From Terrisporobacter glycolicus ATCC 14880 = DSM 1288 (GTDB lineage Bacteria; Bacillota; Clostridia; Peptostreptococcales; Peptostreptococcaceae): a stretch of 64,000 nt of DNA. The DNA lies in the NCBI RefSeq assembly GCF_036812735.1, contig NZ_CP117523.1:2046001-2110000 (forward strand). The letters run 5' to 3'. Positions 8,443 through 17,082 of the stretch are shown piece after piece (position 1 is the stretch's first letter; every line of letters starts with the position of its first letter). The notes under the pieces are model-generated. The model was given only the letters and a program-made list of their open reading frames with translations. It made no database searches and had not been told where the DNA came from. The position numbers and the translations under genes were made by a program.

Positions 8443-8745
8443 TTAATAATAAAAATTAAAATCTGCATCAACACAGAAACTTCCTCGACTTAAAAGACCA
8501 CCAAAGGAAATTGTAATATAGTTCATTTGCGAATCAAGTACTTTATTTATAATTATTTTATATCCATCCACATCATATAAATTATCATCATCACTTGGGT
8601 CATCAAGTTCTAAATCAACTTTTGCATCACTAGTCATTGTTATACATCTAGTAAGAATTCTTATGCAAGTTTTATCGCTATTAGCTAAAAGTTTGTCCAA
8701 TTCTCTTTTAGCTTCATTTGTTATAAGTATATTCATTTCTTCCAT
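8443..8745 (-). CDS. HesB/IscA-fold protein without the canonical cysteine set
   Basis: 100 residues. The pattern ITNEAKRELDKLL...IRILTR...LELDDPSDDDNLYDVDGYKIIINK...ITISFGG resembles the HesB/IscA beta-sandwich fold, especially the short HesB-like proteins of clostridia. The usual GCSG motif after the first strand reads RCITMT and the C-terminal CxC pair is reduced to a single Cys (GSFCVD), so it may not carry an Fe-S cluster the way IscA does. It has its own terminator and GGAGAG site and sits downstream of a histidine kinase. The fold assignment is moderate and the role unknown. Confidence 0.6.
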   Translation of the reverse strand: MEEMNILITNEAKRELDKLLANSDKTCIRILTRCITMTSDAKVDLELDDPSDDDNLYDVDGYKIIINKVLDSQMNYITISFGGLLSRGSFCVDADFNFYY

Positions 8746-8796
8746 GTTGTCTCTCCTTAAAAGCTTTTTCTTTATTTTAACATATTATTATAATTA

Positions 8797-11193
8797 TCAG
8801 CAATTATACTCATAAATATCTGAAAATTCCATAGCACATTTTTCAATTTTATTTTTACAATCGCATATTTTTTCCACGTTTACTCTTCCTACATTGACTA
8901 AATTAATAGGTAAGGTAATTATAAAATTCGACCCCTTCCCTAATTCACTTTCAACTTCTATATTTCCTTCGTGTAAATTAACTAAGGATTTAACTATGGC
9001 AAGGCCTATGCCACTTCCTTCATTATGCCTTGTCAAATTATTATCTACTCTAGTTAGTTTATCAAAGACTCTATCTAAATAGTCTTTTGGAATACCAATA
9101 CCATGATCTTTCACAGATATTTTCACATTATTCATATTTGATTTTATACTAACTATAATAGGAGCAGTGGTAAAACTATATTTTATTGCATTAGATAAAA
9201 GATTTAAAAGGATTCTTTCAATCTCATCTGCGTCGCAGGCCATATTTATTTCTTCACAGTCTGTATCAAAAATAATCTTAATATCATCATTTTCTTCATT
9301 TGAAACTACTGCATTACAAACATTTTCTACTAATTCAACTATGTTGTAGTTTTGAAGATTTAATTCGTGATATCCATTTTTTATATATGTAATATCTATT
9401 AAGTTATTAACTAATCTAAGTAACCTATTTGAGTTTCTTTTTAAATATTTTATATGTTCATGTAAAGTTTCCAGTTTGTAGGTGTTATTTTCTAAGCTTG
9501 TACTAATTAGTTGAATAGTTGACATAATAATATTTATTGGTGTTCTAAACTCATGAGTTATGTTTGATAAAAACTCATCCTTTATTTCTTCTATACACTT
9601 AGCTTGTTGAAGTAATAATTTTCTCTTTTCATTGGCGATTCTTTCACTTACGTCTCTACCTGTTGAAAAAAACATATTTTCTTCTCTTAAAATTTTAAAA
9701 CTCCAATCAATCCACTTATATGTATTGTCACTACATCTAAATCTACTTGTAACAGAACCAAAGTCATGACCTTCATTAAACATTAAGTTAAATACTTGTT
9801 CTCTATCATCAGGATATAATATGTCAAAAAAGTTTATACTTTTTACAGTATCATAGCCTAATATATTAAAAATTTGAAAATTATTATATATAGGATTTCC
9901 ATCTAAATCCCATGTGGCAATCATATCTTCTGATACGTCTATGAATTGCATTAAAGAATTATTGATTTTTTCAACTTTTGCTCTCTCGTCCTTAATATCT
10001 TTACATTTTTTCCAGTTAGTTATGTTTATTGATATATATGAACATATGGTTTTAAAATAATTTATAGGAATACATCTGTCTTCATGACCTTTTTTATATG
10101 TTAACATGATAAAACCAGAATAATCTTCATCAAGATTCATATTATAAATACCCATTGCTGAGAATTTATCTGGTATACAATTTTTATTTATTAAATCTAA
10201 GTCTTTACTATTTCTTAGTTGCTCTAATTGTATCATGCCTTCACCATATGTATGTATAAATTCATATAATTCTTTACCAAAATCCTCATCTTTAAATGTT
10301 TCAATCACTTCTCCACTTTGCGCTATTACTCTTAATTTAGAGGACTTTTTATCTAAATATATTACTGAAATACCATCAGATTTTGAGAATTTCATTAATT
10401 TTTCTATAGTATATTGAATTAATGATTTATACTCTTTATCCATATCAAAGATACTTATATCACTACTAATTTGAGTTATTTGATTAAGAGCAATTTGCAG
10501 TGTATCATTTAGAAATTTTGTAAGAGTTATATCTAGTTTGCAACTTGCAATATATTTTACATTATTACTTTCATCAAATATAGGTCCTAAGGTATTGCTA
10601 TACCACTTTTTTTCATTTGTAGTAAAATAGACATTTTCATTATTAATTATTTTTTTCTTCTCAATTGATAATTTTTCTTTTTTTTCCATATAGGACCAAT
10701 CTTCTTTGCAAAAAAAGTCCCGACTTGTTTTCCCTATAATTTCACTTTTTTCACAACCAAGATTGTCTGCAAATTGTTGATTAACATATATATACTCTCC
10801 ATCAGTATCTTTAATACAACATTCTACCTGTATAACATCTAGTAAACCCTCTAAATCTTTTCTTGTATACTGTTTGTCATAATGAGTTTTACCAGTTATA
10901 AAATAAGCATTTTCCCCCTTAAAATCATCTTCTACAATTTCTCCCCATAATGATTGTAGGTTATTATTTTGAGTTTTTACGCAAAAATGAAACTTCTTAT
11001 TTCCTGGAAGAATATCTATAAGATCATCAATGGGATGAGAGCTAATAGATATTATTTGAAACAAGTTTTTCCCAATTACATATTCTTCACTAACCCCTAA
11101 TAAGTCTAAAAGAAACTTATTTACAAATAGAATTTCTTTATCTTCGTTTATTGCAATAATAGCATAACGTAAAGAATTTAAAATTTTAATCAT
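8797..11193 (-). CDS. cytoplasmic PAS-PAS-GAF-PAS sensor histidine kinase (orphan)
   Basis: 798 residues from the ATG at 11193, preceded by AAGGGG; the longer in-frame TTG start lacks a site. Order: PAS about 5-100, PAS about 120-240, GAF-like about 255-395, PAS about 415-530, HisKA about 545-615 with the phosphoacceptor in NITHEFRTP, HATPase about 655-765 with LLNLLSNAIKY, DHGIGIP and EGSGIGL. There is no signal peptide or membrane helix, so it senses a cytoplasmic signal. No response regulator is beside it. Its catalytic core is closely similar to the two other kinases of the window (50923-52881, 57342-59645). A short Cys-containing tail (CDCKNKIEKC) follows the ATPase. Confidence 0.9.
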   Translation of the reverse strand: MIKILNSLRYAIIAINEDKEILFVNKFLLDLLGVSEEYVIGKNLFQIISISSHPIDDLIDILPGNKKFHFCVKTQNNNLQSLWGEIVEDDFKGENAYFITGKTHYDKQYTRKDLEGLLDVIQVECCIKDTDGEYIYVNQQFADNLGCEKSEIIGKTSRDFFCKEDWSYMEKKEKLSIEKKKIINNENVYFTTNEKKWYSNTLGPIFDESNNVKYIASCKLDITLTKFLNDTLQIALNQITQISSDISIFDMDKEYKSLIQYTIEKLMKFSKSDGISVIYLDKKSSKLRVIAQSGEVIETFKDEDFGKELYEFIHTYGEGMIQLEQLRNSKDLDLINKNCIPDKFSAMGIYNMNLDEDYSGFIMLTYKKGHEDRCIPINYFKTICSYISINITNWKKCKDIKDERAKVEKINNSLMQFIDVSEDMIATWDLDGNPIYNNFQIFNILGYDTVKSINFFDILYPDDREQVFNLMFNEGHDFGSVTSRFRCSDNTYKWIDWSFKILREENMFFSTGRDVSERIANEKRKLLLQQAKCIEEIKDEFLSNITHEFRTPINIIMSTIQLISTSLENNTYKLETLHEHIKYLKRNSNRLLRLVNNLIDITYIKNGYHELNLQNYNIVELVENVCNAVVSNEENDDIKIIFDTDCEEINMACDADEIERILLNLLSNAIKYSFTTAPIIVSIKSNMNNVKISVKDHGIGIPKDYLDRVFDKLTRVDNNLTRHNEGSGIGLAIVKSLVNLHEGNIEVESELGKGSNFIITLPINLVNVGRVNVEKICDCKNKIEKCAMEFSDIYEYNC

Positions 11194-11472
11194 ATTTTTC
11201 CCCTTTTCCTTTACCCATAAAAAGAACAATTTTATTCTTTTTTCATTTGTATATAAATATTTTATAATAGAATCTGTTTGAATTCAAAGTATTTTGTAAG
11301 TTAAAAAATACTATTTTTAGATATATAATACCATTTTATGTTTTATTGTTATAAAATGTAAAATGGTATTATAATATGTATTATCACAAACTTTATATAA
11401 ATGATTTATTTATGATTGAATACATTTATTTTAAAGAATATAGACTTTATTTTTTTAATTTACATGTTAAAA

Positions 11473-11497
11473 AAAGTACCAGACACCCTGGTACTTT
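11473..11497 (-). terminator. terminator after the lysozyme gene
   Basis: AAAGTACCAG and CTGGTACTTT pair around a five-base loop and run into T's on the minus strand. Confidence 0.85.
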
Positions 11498-11501
11498 AAA
11501 T

Positions 11502-12476
11502 TTAAATGTAAGAAATTATAGATTCATGGGTTTTAATTCCTGCTATTCCATCAATAGTAAGATTTTTCTTTTTTTGATATTTTTCTACGGTTGCTTGCGT
11601 ATCCTTTCCAAAATATCCATCTACTGCAATATCATAACCTAATTCTTTTAAAGCTTTTTGTAGCCATTTAGTATGTTCTAATTTTTTATCTTTATCTTTT
11701 ATACTTAATGGATGTATTTCCACAGCTGCTTTTGTTTTAGGTCCAAATATTCCATCTTCAGCTAAATTACAATTATAAGATTCATTTAAAGCATTTTGTA
11801 ATGATTTAATTAAAATTTTAGATATACTATCTTCCTTATCTTTATTGGTATTATCATTATCACCTTTACTTGAATATTTTTTATAACAATAGTCTAGGTC
11901 AGTATCTCCGTCAATTCCAGATACTCTGCCACTTTCGCTATATTGCCACATTACATGAGACTCACTATAAGAGCATCTTGAAGCGTATTGAGCTATCCAT
12001 AAGTCATAATCTCTTTGAAGGCTTTTGAAAAAATAATTGTTGGAGAAATCTATGTTTGTATAAAGTCCAGGAATATATCCTCCTTTTTCAATTTCCTTTA
12101 AAAAAGAATAGGCAAATGCTGTTGCCTTAGTTTTGTTTATACTTACTCCCTGTTTCTTTGCATAACTTACACTATCATATTCAAAATCATAAAAAACAGG
12201 ATAAGTTATTTTGTCTTTGTAAGGCTTAATTACTTCCATACACTTAACAGCCTCTAATTTAGCTTTTTCCTCACTTATAGCATAGCTAAACCAGTATATA
12301 CCTATATCAATACCTTCTTCTATAGCACCTTTAATATATTCTTCGAATTTTTCGTCTACAGTAGATGACCCATATCCTGCTCTAATAATAACAAATTTTA
12401 TACCATCATCTTTTACTTTCTTCCAATTAATATTTCCGTTGTGTTTTGACACATCGATACCTTTAATAGTTGCCAT
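11502..12476 (-). CDS. GH25 N-acetylmuramidase with two C-terminal peptidoglycan-binding domains
   Basis: 324 residues. Residues 1-195 are a glycoside hydrolase 25 domain: KGIDVSKHNG at the start, acid pair in YPVFYDFEYD near residue 97, and GIDGDTDLDY at the end. After an Asp/Asn/Lys linker come two peptidoglycan-binding-like domains (about 220-255 and 265-324, DGIFGPKT and DGYFGKDTQATV). It cleaves the MurNAc-GlcNAc bond. There is no signal peptide, so it is either released on lysis or mother-cell/holin dependent, as with phage endolysins and some spore enzymes; no other phage genes are near. A perfect inverted repeat lies just upstream of its start. Confidence 0.9.
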   Translation of the reverse strand: MATIKGIDVSKHNGNINWKKVKDDGIKFVIIRAGYGSSTVDEKFEEYIKGAIEEGIDIGIYWFSYAISEEKAKLEAVKCMEVIKPYKDKITYPVFYDFEYDSVSYAKKQGVSINKTKATAFAYSFLKEIEKGGYIPGLYTNIDFSNNYFFKSLQRDYDLWIAQYASRCSYSESHVMWQYSESGRVSGIDGDTDLDYCYKKYSSKGDNDNTNKDKEDSISKILIKSLQNALNESYNCNLAEDGIFGPKTKAAVEIHPLSIKDKDKKLEHTKWLQKALKELGYDIAVDGYFGKDTQATVEKYQKKKNLTIDGIAGIKTHESIISYI

Positions 12477-12502
12477 TTAATCACTTCCTTATTATATATA
12501 TG

Positions 12503-12534
12503 GAAAAGAATCTACTATTTAGTAGATTCTTTTC
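12503..12534. repeat. perfect inverted repeat just upstream of the lysozyme start
   Basis: Two 15-bp arms (12503-12517, 12520-12534) are separated by only two bases, 26 bp before the lysozyme ATG. No other gene ends here, so it may be an operator, an attenuator in the lysozyme leader, or a terminator of an unseen small RNA. Confidence 0.55.
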
Positions 12535-12822
12535 ATTTTAATGGCCTGTTTATTATATGAATTATTATCTTATGTTATATAGAATTGTAATTTTGAAAGT
12601 TCTAGCTTTAATAAGTGATTATCTTATTATCCAGTTAATCATATTTTTGTACTCTTTTAATTATTTAGGATTAAGAAGAGTTTTATAATTTAGTTTTGAT
12701 TTCTATAATCACTTATAGTCTATATTATTAAGTACAATAAGTTTTTGTTACTATAAACGACAGAATTTTTATTTTAGAAGAATTTCATTATTACATAAAA
12801 ATCTAATATTTTTTAAAACGTA
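12535..12822. other. non-coding stretch between two hairpins
   Basis: About 290 bp with no supportable open frame on either strand. It holds a distant 12-bp inverted repeat (ATAAGTGATTAT near 12610 and ATAATCACTTAT near 12704) and is bounded by terminator-like hairpins on both sides. It could encode a small RNA, but nothing else supports that. Confidence 0.3.
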
Positions 12823-12854
12823 AAAAGACTAAGTAATATTTTACTTAGCCTTTT
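12823..12854. terminator. terminator-like hairpin in the lysozyme-CotF gap
   Basis: AAAAGACTAAGTAA and TTACTTAGCCTTTT pair with one mismatch around a four-base loop, then a pyrimidine-rich tail. No annotated gene ends immediately beside it. Confidence 0.5.
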
Positions 12855-13049
12855 CTTACAATATCTTAATTAGAAACCGAGAATATAAATAAAATCAAGA
12901 ATAAAAAATAAAGGTTTTACATTTTTAATTATAGCCTTATATATTTATTTTATACTCTTAAATAATAAATTTTATAATATAAGTAAATATTATGAAATAA
13001 ATAGAATAAATTTTGCTAAAATATACAAACTAAAAGTGGAGGTGGTATT

Positions 13050-13547
13050 ATGGTAAATTTAACTACAAAAGAAAGACTTTTACTAGAAGATGAAAAAAGT
13101 CATGAAACTTTATGCGTTTCAAAATATAATGATTATTCAAACAGAGCTAAGTGTCAAGAACTAAAACAATTATTTTCTTCTTTGGCTCAAAAAGAACAAC
13201 AACATTTAGATTCCATTAATCAAATATTAAATGGTACAGTGCCAAATGTTAATTCTGGTAACCAAGGCAGTCAAAATCAACAAAATCAACAAATGCAGCA
13301 AAATAGCACACTTTCAATGCCTAATATGGGAAGTAATGTGTCTAGCGCTACATATGATGAAAATGATAAAATGTTATGTCAAGACACTTTATCTACTGAA
13401 AAATATGTTTCTGCTACATACAATACGGCTATCTTTGAATTTAAAGATAAAAATATTAGACAAGTTTTAAATCATATTCAAAAAGAAGAACAAGAACATG
13501 GAGAACAAATTTATAATTATATGAATCAACATAATATGTATAATTAG
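13050..13547 (+). CDS. CotF-family spore coat protein
   Basis: 165 residues of the CotF/ferritin-like family: an N-terminal helix pair (LTTKERLLLEDEKSHETLCVSKY, LAQKEQQHLDSINQIL), a Gln/Asn/Ser-rich linker (about 70-105), and a second helix pair (DKMLCQDTLSTEKYVSATYN, HIQKEEQEHGEQIYNYM). EQQH and EQEHG are the family's conserved acidic/His positions. CotF-like proteins are packed in the spore coat or cortex region. The start follows GGAGGTGG; a strong terminator follows the gene. The promoter is probably sporulation-specific, but I could not assign a sigma class with confidence. Confidence 0.85.
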   Translation: MVNLTTKERLLLEDEKSHETLCVSKYNDYSNRAKCQELKQLFSSLAQKEQQHLDSINQILNGTVPNVNSGNQGSQNQQNQQMQQNSTLSMPNMGSNVSSATYDENDKMLCQDTLSTEKYVSATYNTAIFEFKDKNIRQVLNHIQKEEQEHGEQIYNYMNQHNMYN

Positions 13548-13560
13548 ACAATTATCTATA

Positions 13561-13600
13561 AAATCTCGTAATAAAACTATTTTTATTACGAGATTTTTTT
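13561..13600 (+). terminator. terminator after the CotF-like gene
   Basis: AAATCTCGTAATAAAA and TTTTATTACGAGATTT pair around CTAT and run into a T tract. Confidence 0.9.
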
Positions 13601-13677
13601 ATTTTATTCTATTCTTATTGCTTATTCTATTATTTTTAATTACACTTTTATTAAATAATATATAAGAAGGTGTATAT

Positions 13678-14280
13678 ATGAATGAATTTGTTATAAGATT
13701 TGCCGAGAAAAATGATGCTGAAGCAATTTTAAAAATTTACGCACCTTATGTAATTAGCACATCAATAACATTTGAGTATGCAGTACCTACCATTGATGAA
13801 ATTCGTAGTAGAATTGAAAAAACGAAAGAAAACTATCCTTATATAGTGTGTGAATTAAATAATCAAGTTATAGGGTATGCATATGCTGATAGAGATATGG
13901 TGCGAGATGCTTATAATTGGAATGTGGAGCTTTCTATTTATGTTGACAAGAAATACACACATAGGGGTGTTGGGAGAGGATTATATACTTGTATTTTGCA
14001 AATTTTAGCTCACCAAAATATTAAAAATGTTTATTGTACAATAACTAGTCCAAATGATAGTAGTATTAAGCTTCATGAATTCTTTGGGTTTAAAAAACTA
14101 GGGCTGTATCCAAATTGTGGTTATAAACTAGGTAAATGGCATGATATTATAATCATGGGTAAAAGTTTAGGTAAACATAAAGAACCTCCAAAACCATTTA
14201 TAAAGATAAATGATGTGCCCCCCCATACTATAACAGGTATATTAAGCATAGTCTCAACAATAGTTAATAATAGAACTTAA
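13678..14280 (+). CDS. GNAT N-acetyltransferase, phosphinothricin-acetyltransferase-like
   Basis: 200 residues. The GNAT acetyl-CoA loop is seen as RGVGRGLY near residue 98 (R-x-x-G-x-G). The order NxxxEFSIYV-like beta strand, ITSPNDSSIKLHEFFGFKKLGLYPNCGYKLGKWHDIIIMGK is characteristic of the PAT/YwnH group, which acetylates the amino group of small amino-acid analogues. The last 30 residues (after about 170) are an extra tail with PPKPFIKINDVPPH that is not part of the domain. The start has AAGAAGGTG upstream. It sits alone; dprA-like follows 68 bp later and could be cotranscribed. Confidence 0.88.
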   Translation: MNEFVIRFAEKNDAEAILKIYAPYVISTSITFEYAVPTIDEIRSRIEKTKENYPYIVCELNNQVIGYAYADRDMVRDAYNWNVELSIYVDKKYTHRGVGRGLYTCILQILAHQNIKNVYCTITSPNDSSIKLHEFFGFKKLGLYPNCGYKLGKWHDIIIMGKSLGKHKEPPKPFIKINDVPPHTITGILSIVSTIVNNRT

Positions 14281-14348
14281 TATAAATGAAATTATTTCCT
14301 ATTAAAAGTTATGTTAATTTGACAAACTAATTTAATAGGAGTGTTATT

Positions 14349-15308
14349 ATGTTAAAAACAGAATTAATTTTAACTTTACTTAATATAAATAGAATTGGCA
14401 AAAAAATAATTAATAAATTAATACTTAACCCTGTGCCATCATCTATTGATGCTCTTGAAATTTTTAATTTTATTATTAAAAACCTTCCAAATTATAAATT
14501 AAAATTAAACATACAAGATGTAATAATGGCAAAAAATAAAAGTTTAGATATTATTAATTATTGTGAAAAAAATAATATAAAAATAATGACTATTTTGGAC
14601 GAAGATTTTCCTATAAAACTTAAAGTTATTGAAAATAATCCTGTAATAATATTTTATAAAGGAAATAAGTCCTGTATTATTGAAAATAAATCTGTAGCAA
14701 TTATAGGAACTCGCCGTCCCACATTAGAAAGCGAAAAAATCACTAGGAATCTTGCTAAAATATTTTCAAATAAAAATTATATAATTGTGAGTGGTTTGGC
14801 TCATGGGATAGACTATAATGCGCACATGTCTACGGTAAAAAATTATAATAAAACAGTAGCGGTTTTACCTAGTGGAATTTCAAATATTTATCCATCTGAT
14901 CATAAGCTTTTATGTGATAAAATACTTTGCAATAATGGATGTATTATTAGTGAGTATTTTCCTCTTGAAAAACCATACAAAAATCATTTTGTGGAAAGAG
15001 ACCGTTTACAAAGTGCTCTTTCTTTAGGCGTAGTAGTTGTAGAGTGTGATATGAATAGCGGAACAATGCATACTGTAAATTTTGCAAAAAAACAAAATAA
15101 AATAATATGTTGTTATAAACACCATAATATGAATTATAGCTGTAGAAGTGGTAACATGAAATTACTAGAAGATAAAAATACAAGAATAATTGATAATAGT
15201 TATAATATAAACAAAATAGAAAATTCATTTATATATGAATTAAATGACTTAAATACTAAGGTTCAGCATTCTAAAACGTTAAATGAACAGGTTCTTTTTA
15301 AATTTTAA
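14349..15308 (+). CDS. divergent DprA/Smf-family (SLOG-fold) protein
   Basis: 319 residues: a helical N-terminal region (about 1-95, with the helix-hairpin-helix-like NINRIGKKIINKL) and a Rossmann-like DprA core (about 115-260). Core motifs are IGTRRPT, SGLAHGIDYNAH, LPSGISNIYPSDH, ISEYFP and ERDRLQSALSLGVVVVE, followed by SGTMHTVNFA. The last two differ from housekeeping DprA (typically NFPQRNRIISGLS and SGTLITA) and match a branch of accessory Smf proteins. DprA loads RecA on incoming single-stranded DNA; whether this copy does so is uncertain. The usual C-terminal winged helix is absent. No competence gene is adjacent. Confidence 0.8.
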   Translation: MLKTELILTLLNINRIGKKIINKLILNPVPSSIDALEIFNFIIKNLPNYKLKLNIQDVIMAKNKSLDIINYCEKNNIKIMTILDEDFPIKLKVIENNPVIIFYKGNKSCIIENKSVAIIGTRRPTLESEKITRNLAKIFSNKNYIIVSGLAHGIDYNAHMSTVKNYNKTVAVLPSGISNIYPSDHKLLCDKILCNNGCIISEYFPLEKPYKNHFVERDRLQSALSLGVVVVECDMNSGTMHTVNFAKKQNKIICCYKHHNMNYSCRSGNMKLLEDKNTRIIDNSYNINKIENSFIYELNDLNTKVQHSKTLNEQVLFKF

Positions 15309-15431
15309 CAATTAATCTTATTGTGAATTGTTAAAATTTAGACTACAATTATTAATAAGTAATTTATTAATGGTGCTTGATACAATATTTACTATTTTTA
15401 AATTATTTCTCCTTGTATTATTATATTTCTA

Positions 15432-15462
15432 AAACAGGCTCATAAACTATGAGCCTGTTTTT
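15432..15462. terminator. bidirectional terminator between the dprA-like gene and a small minus-strand gene
   Basis: AAACAGGCTCATA and TGAGCCTGTTTTT form the stem. The stop codon of the 57-aa minus-strand gene lies inside it. Confidence 0.85.
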
Positions 15463-15620
15463 ACTTTTCTTGTTTCCATATCCTTTTCTATTAGATTTTT
15501 TACATAAGAACTTATTCCGTATTGATTTTTTATATCTTCCAAAAGATAATTGTATAAAGTTAAATCTCTATAGTTTTCTTTAAAACTAATTGTTACTTTT
15601 ATACCTTGACTTTTGCTCAA
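15447..15620 (-). CDS. 57-residue protein, possible ribbon-helix-helix DNA-binding protein
   Basis: A short frame starting at TTG (15620) with GAAGGTG placed 5-6 nt upstream and ending inside a strong terminator, so it has a complete gene layout. The product starts with a basic strand (GIKVTISFKENYRDLTLYNYL) followed by helix-forming segments (ISSYVKNLIEKDM). This resembles the strand-helix-helix order of Arc/MetJ-type repressors and of small plasmid-encoded proteins. The function is not known. The TTG start and small size leave some doubt, but codon pattern and flanking signals make it likely real. Confidence 0.65.
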   Translation of the reverse strand: MSKSQGIKVTISFKENYRDLTLYNYLLEDIKNQYGISSYVKNLIEKDMETRKVKTGS

Positions 15621-15710
15621 ATTTTCACCTTCTTTTATAAAATTTATATAATAATTCTGAAAAATAATTACATATTACTATTTATTCAAATTTTTATAAA
15701 AAATAACTTA

Positions 15711-15735
15711 AAAAAGACCTATAAAGGTCCTTTTT
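15711..15735 (-). terminator. second hairpin downstream of the Zn-ribbon duplicated-domain gene
   Basis: AAAAAGACCT and AGGTCCTTTTT pair around ATAA. Read on the minus strand, it follows a first hairpin at 15770-15803. Confidence 0.6.
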
Positions 15736-15769
15736 CCTTAATAAATTTTCATTGTTAAAAAAATATAGA

Positions 15770-15803
15770 AAAAAACACCAAATGCAAAGCGGCACAAGGT
15801 GTT
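15770..15803 (-). terminator. terminator-like hairpin downstream of the Zn-ribbon duplicated-domain gene
   Basis: On the minus strand AACACC and GGTGTT pair, with an inner GTGC/GCAT stem, and run into seven T's. It lies 190 bp past the stop at 15994; no open frame of substance occupies the gap. Confidence 0.6.
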
Positions 15804-15993
15804 AAATTACTATAAATATATTAGAATGTGGGGGATTTCACACATTTTAATATCTGTTCAATAGTTAAAATAACTAGGTTTATATATAATATTCTGTTTC
15901 TAATAAATAATTCCTTTTTTATTTTGAATTTTGTTAACCAATTAACTAAAGTATACAGGATTCTTGTCAAAATTATTAAAAATAAGGAATATT

Positions 15994-16815
15994 TTAATCT
16001 AATAGAATTTTACTATCTACAATATTAAGAAATTGCCCTTTCTTTAATTCAACTTCCACTTCATTTAAAAAGTTTTCTTTTTTTATTGGAGATCCTGTTG
16101 AAGTTACATCATCATAAATTTCATAAGAAGGATTAGAATAAAGGCCTTGTAATTTGTAAGTACCTGGCTTTATATCAACTCCTACTTTATACATTGAGTT
16201 TTCTTGATTTGTATAATTTTTCATATCCAAAGGATTTATTTCTGGTTTAACTAAAATACAGGAACCTAAAAGTATACATTCATTTTCTCTTAGATTAATA
16301 TATCTGTTTCCTTGGAATGAATTACTTTGAAGCAAATCACCATCATCCATATTTCCATCATATATTTCATACCAACCCTCCTCATCACCATCAGGAGATA
16401 CTAGCATATATGTACCAGGATCAATATCTATTCCTACATCATAATATCCATCTTCTAATATAAATTCATAAATTTCATCATTATATATAATCCTATCATT
16501 AAATTGTAAATCGGCTTCGTTTTCATCTTTGAAAAAGTCATTTATAAAATCTTCAAATTCTTTTCCCATGGAGTTTGCCTTATTTTTTAGATCATTTAAG
16601 TCAATTTCAGATAAAAAGTCATTAAATTTAAAGTTTTCAATTGATTTTAAATAAGTTTTATCTGTAGGAATTAATAAGACTATTATTAGAAGTATTAATA
16701 TTAATTTTAATATGGTATTATTTTTTTGTTCTGTATCACAATGATGACAAGTTGTAGCAACTTTATCAATTTCTTTTTTACAATTCTTACATTTTTTAGT
16801 AAAAATCTCCTTCAT
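15994..16815 (-). CDS. membrane-anchored Zn-ribbon protein with a duplicated C-terminal domain
   Basis: 273 residues. An N-terminal zinc ribbon (CKNCKKE...CHHC, residues about 10-27), one membrane helix (about 34-50), an acidic linker with DLNDLKNKANSMGKEFEDF, then two copies of a beta-rich unit of about 60 residues. Each copy opens Y-D/K-V-G-I/V-D-I-D/K-PGTY and contains YEIYD (about 125-190 and 200-265). The topology suggests a cytoplasmic ribbon and extracytoplasmic repeats, although such ribbons sit at the N-terminus of several regulators. I do not recognise a named function. GGGGGTGG precedes the ATG. Confidence 0.7.
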   Translation of the reverse strand: MKEIFTKKCKNCKKEIDKVATTCHHCDTEQKNNTILKLILILLIIVLLIPTDKTYLKSIENFKFNDFLSEIDLNDLKNKANSMGKEFEDFINDFFKDENEADLQFNDRIIYNDEIYEFILEDGYYDVGIDIDPGTYMLVSPDGDEEGWYEIYDGNMDDGDLLQSNSFQGNRYINLRENECILLGSCILVKPEINPLDMKNYTNQENSMYKVGVDIKPGTYKLQGLYSNPSYEIYDDVTSTGSPIKKENFLNEVEVELKKGQFLNIVDSKILLD

Positions 16816-17082
16816 AATCCACCCCCTTATTGTAATTTTATATTATGTATTTACTTAAAACAATTAATATTTATATTAATAAATATTACAGTTTTGTATT
16901 CTTTCACTATGTTAAATATTAATATTATACCCTACTAGGAATTAATATTTAATAATACTCAAAGGTTTATCAAAGAATTTTTAATACTTTCATTATAATA
17001 TTTATCATCTTTATATGAATCTTCATATTATGTATTGTGCCAAATTATATAGGTACTAGATTAATATTGGTGGTGAATAATA

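Noticed and set aside
11376-11642. 88-codon plus-strand frame overlapping the end of the lysozyme gene
   Set aside because: It runs through a terminator hairpin and is antisense to the peptidoglycan-binding repeats; its amino-acid make-up (Tyr, Phe, Asn, Ile) is that of random AT-rich DNA.
15828-16028. 66-codon plus-strand frame near the Zn-ribbon gene
   Set aside because: No ribosome site, hydrophobic random-like sequence, and it overlaps the 3' end of the minus-strand gene.
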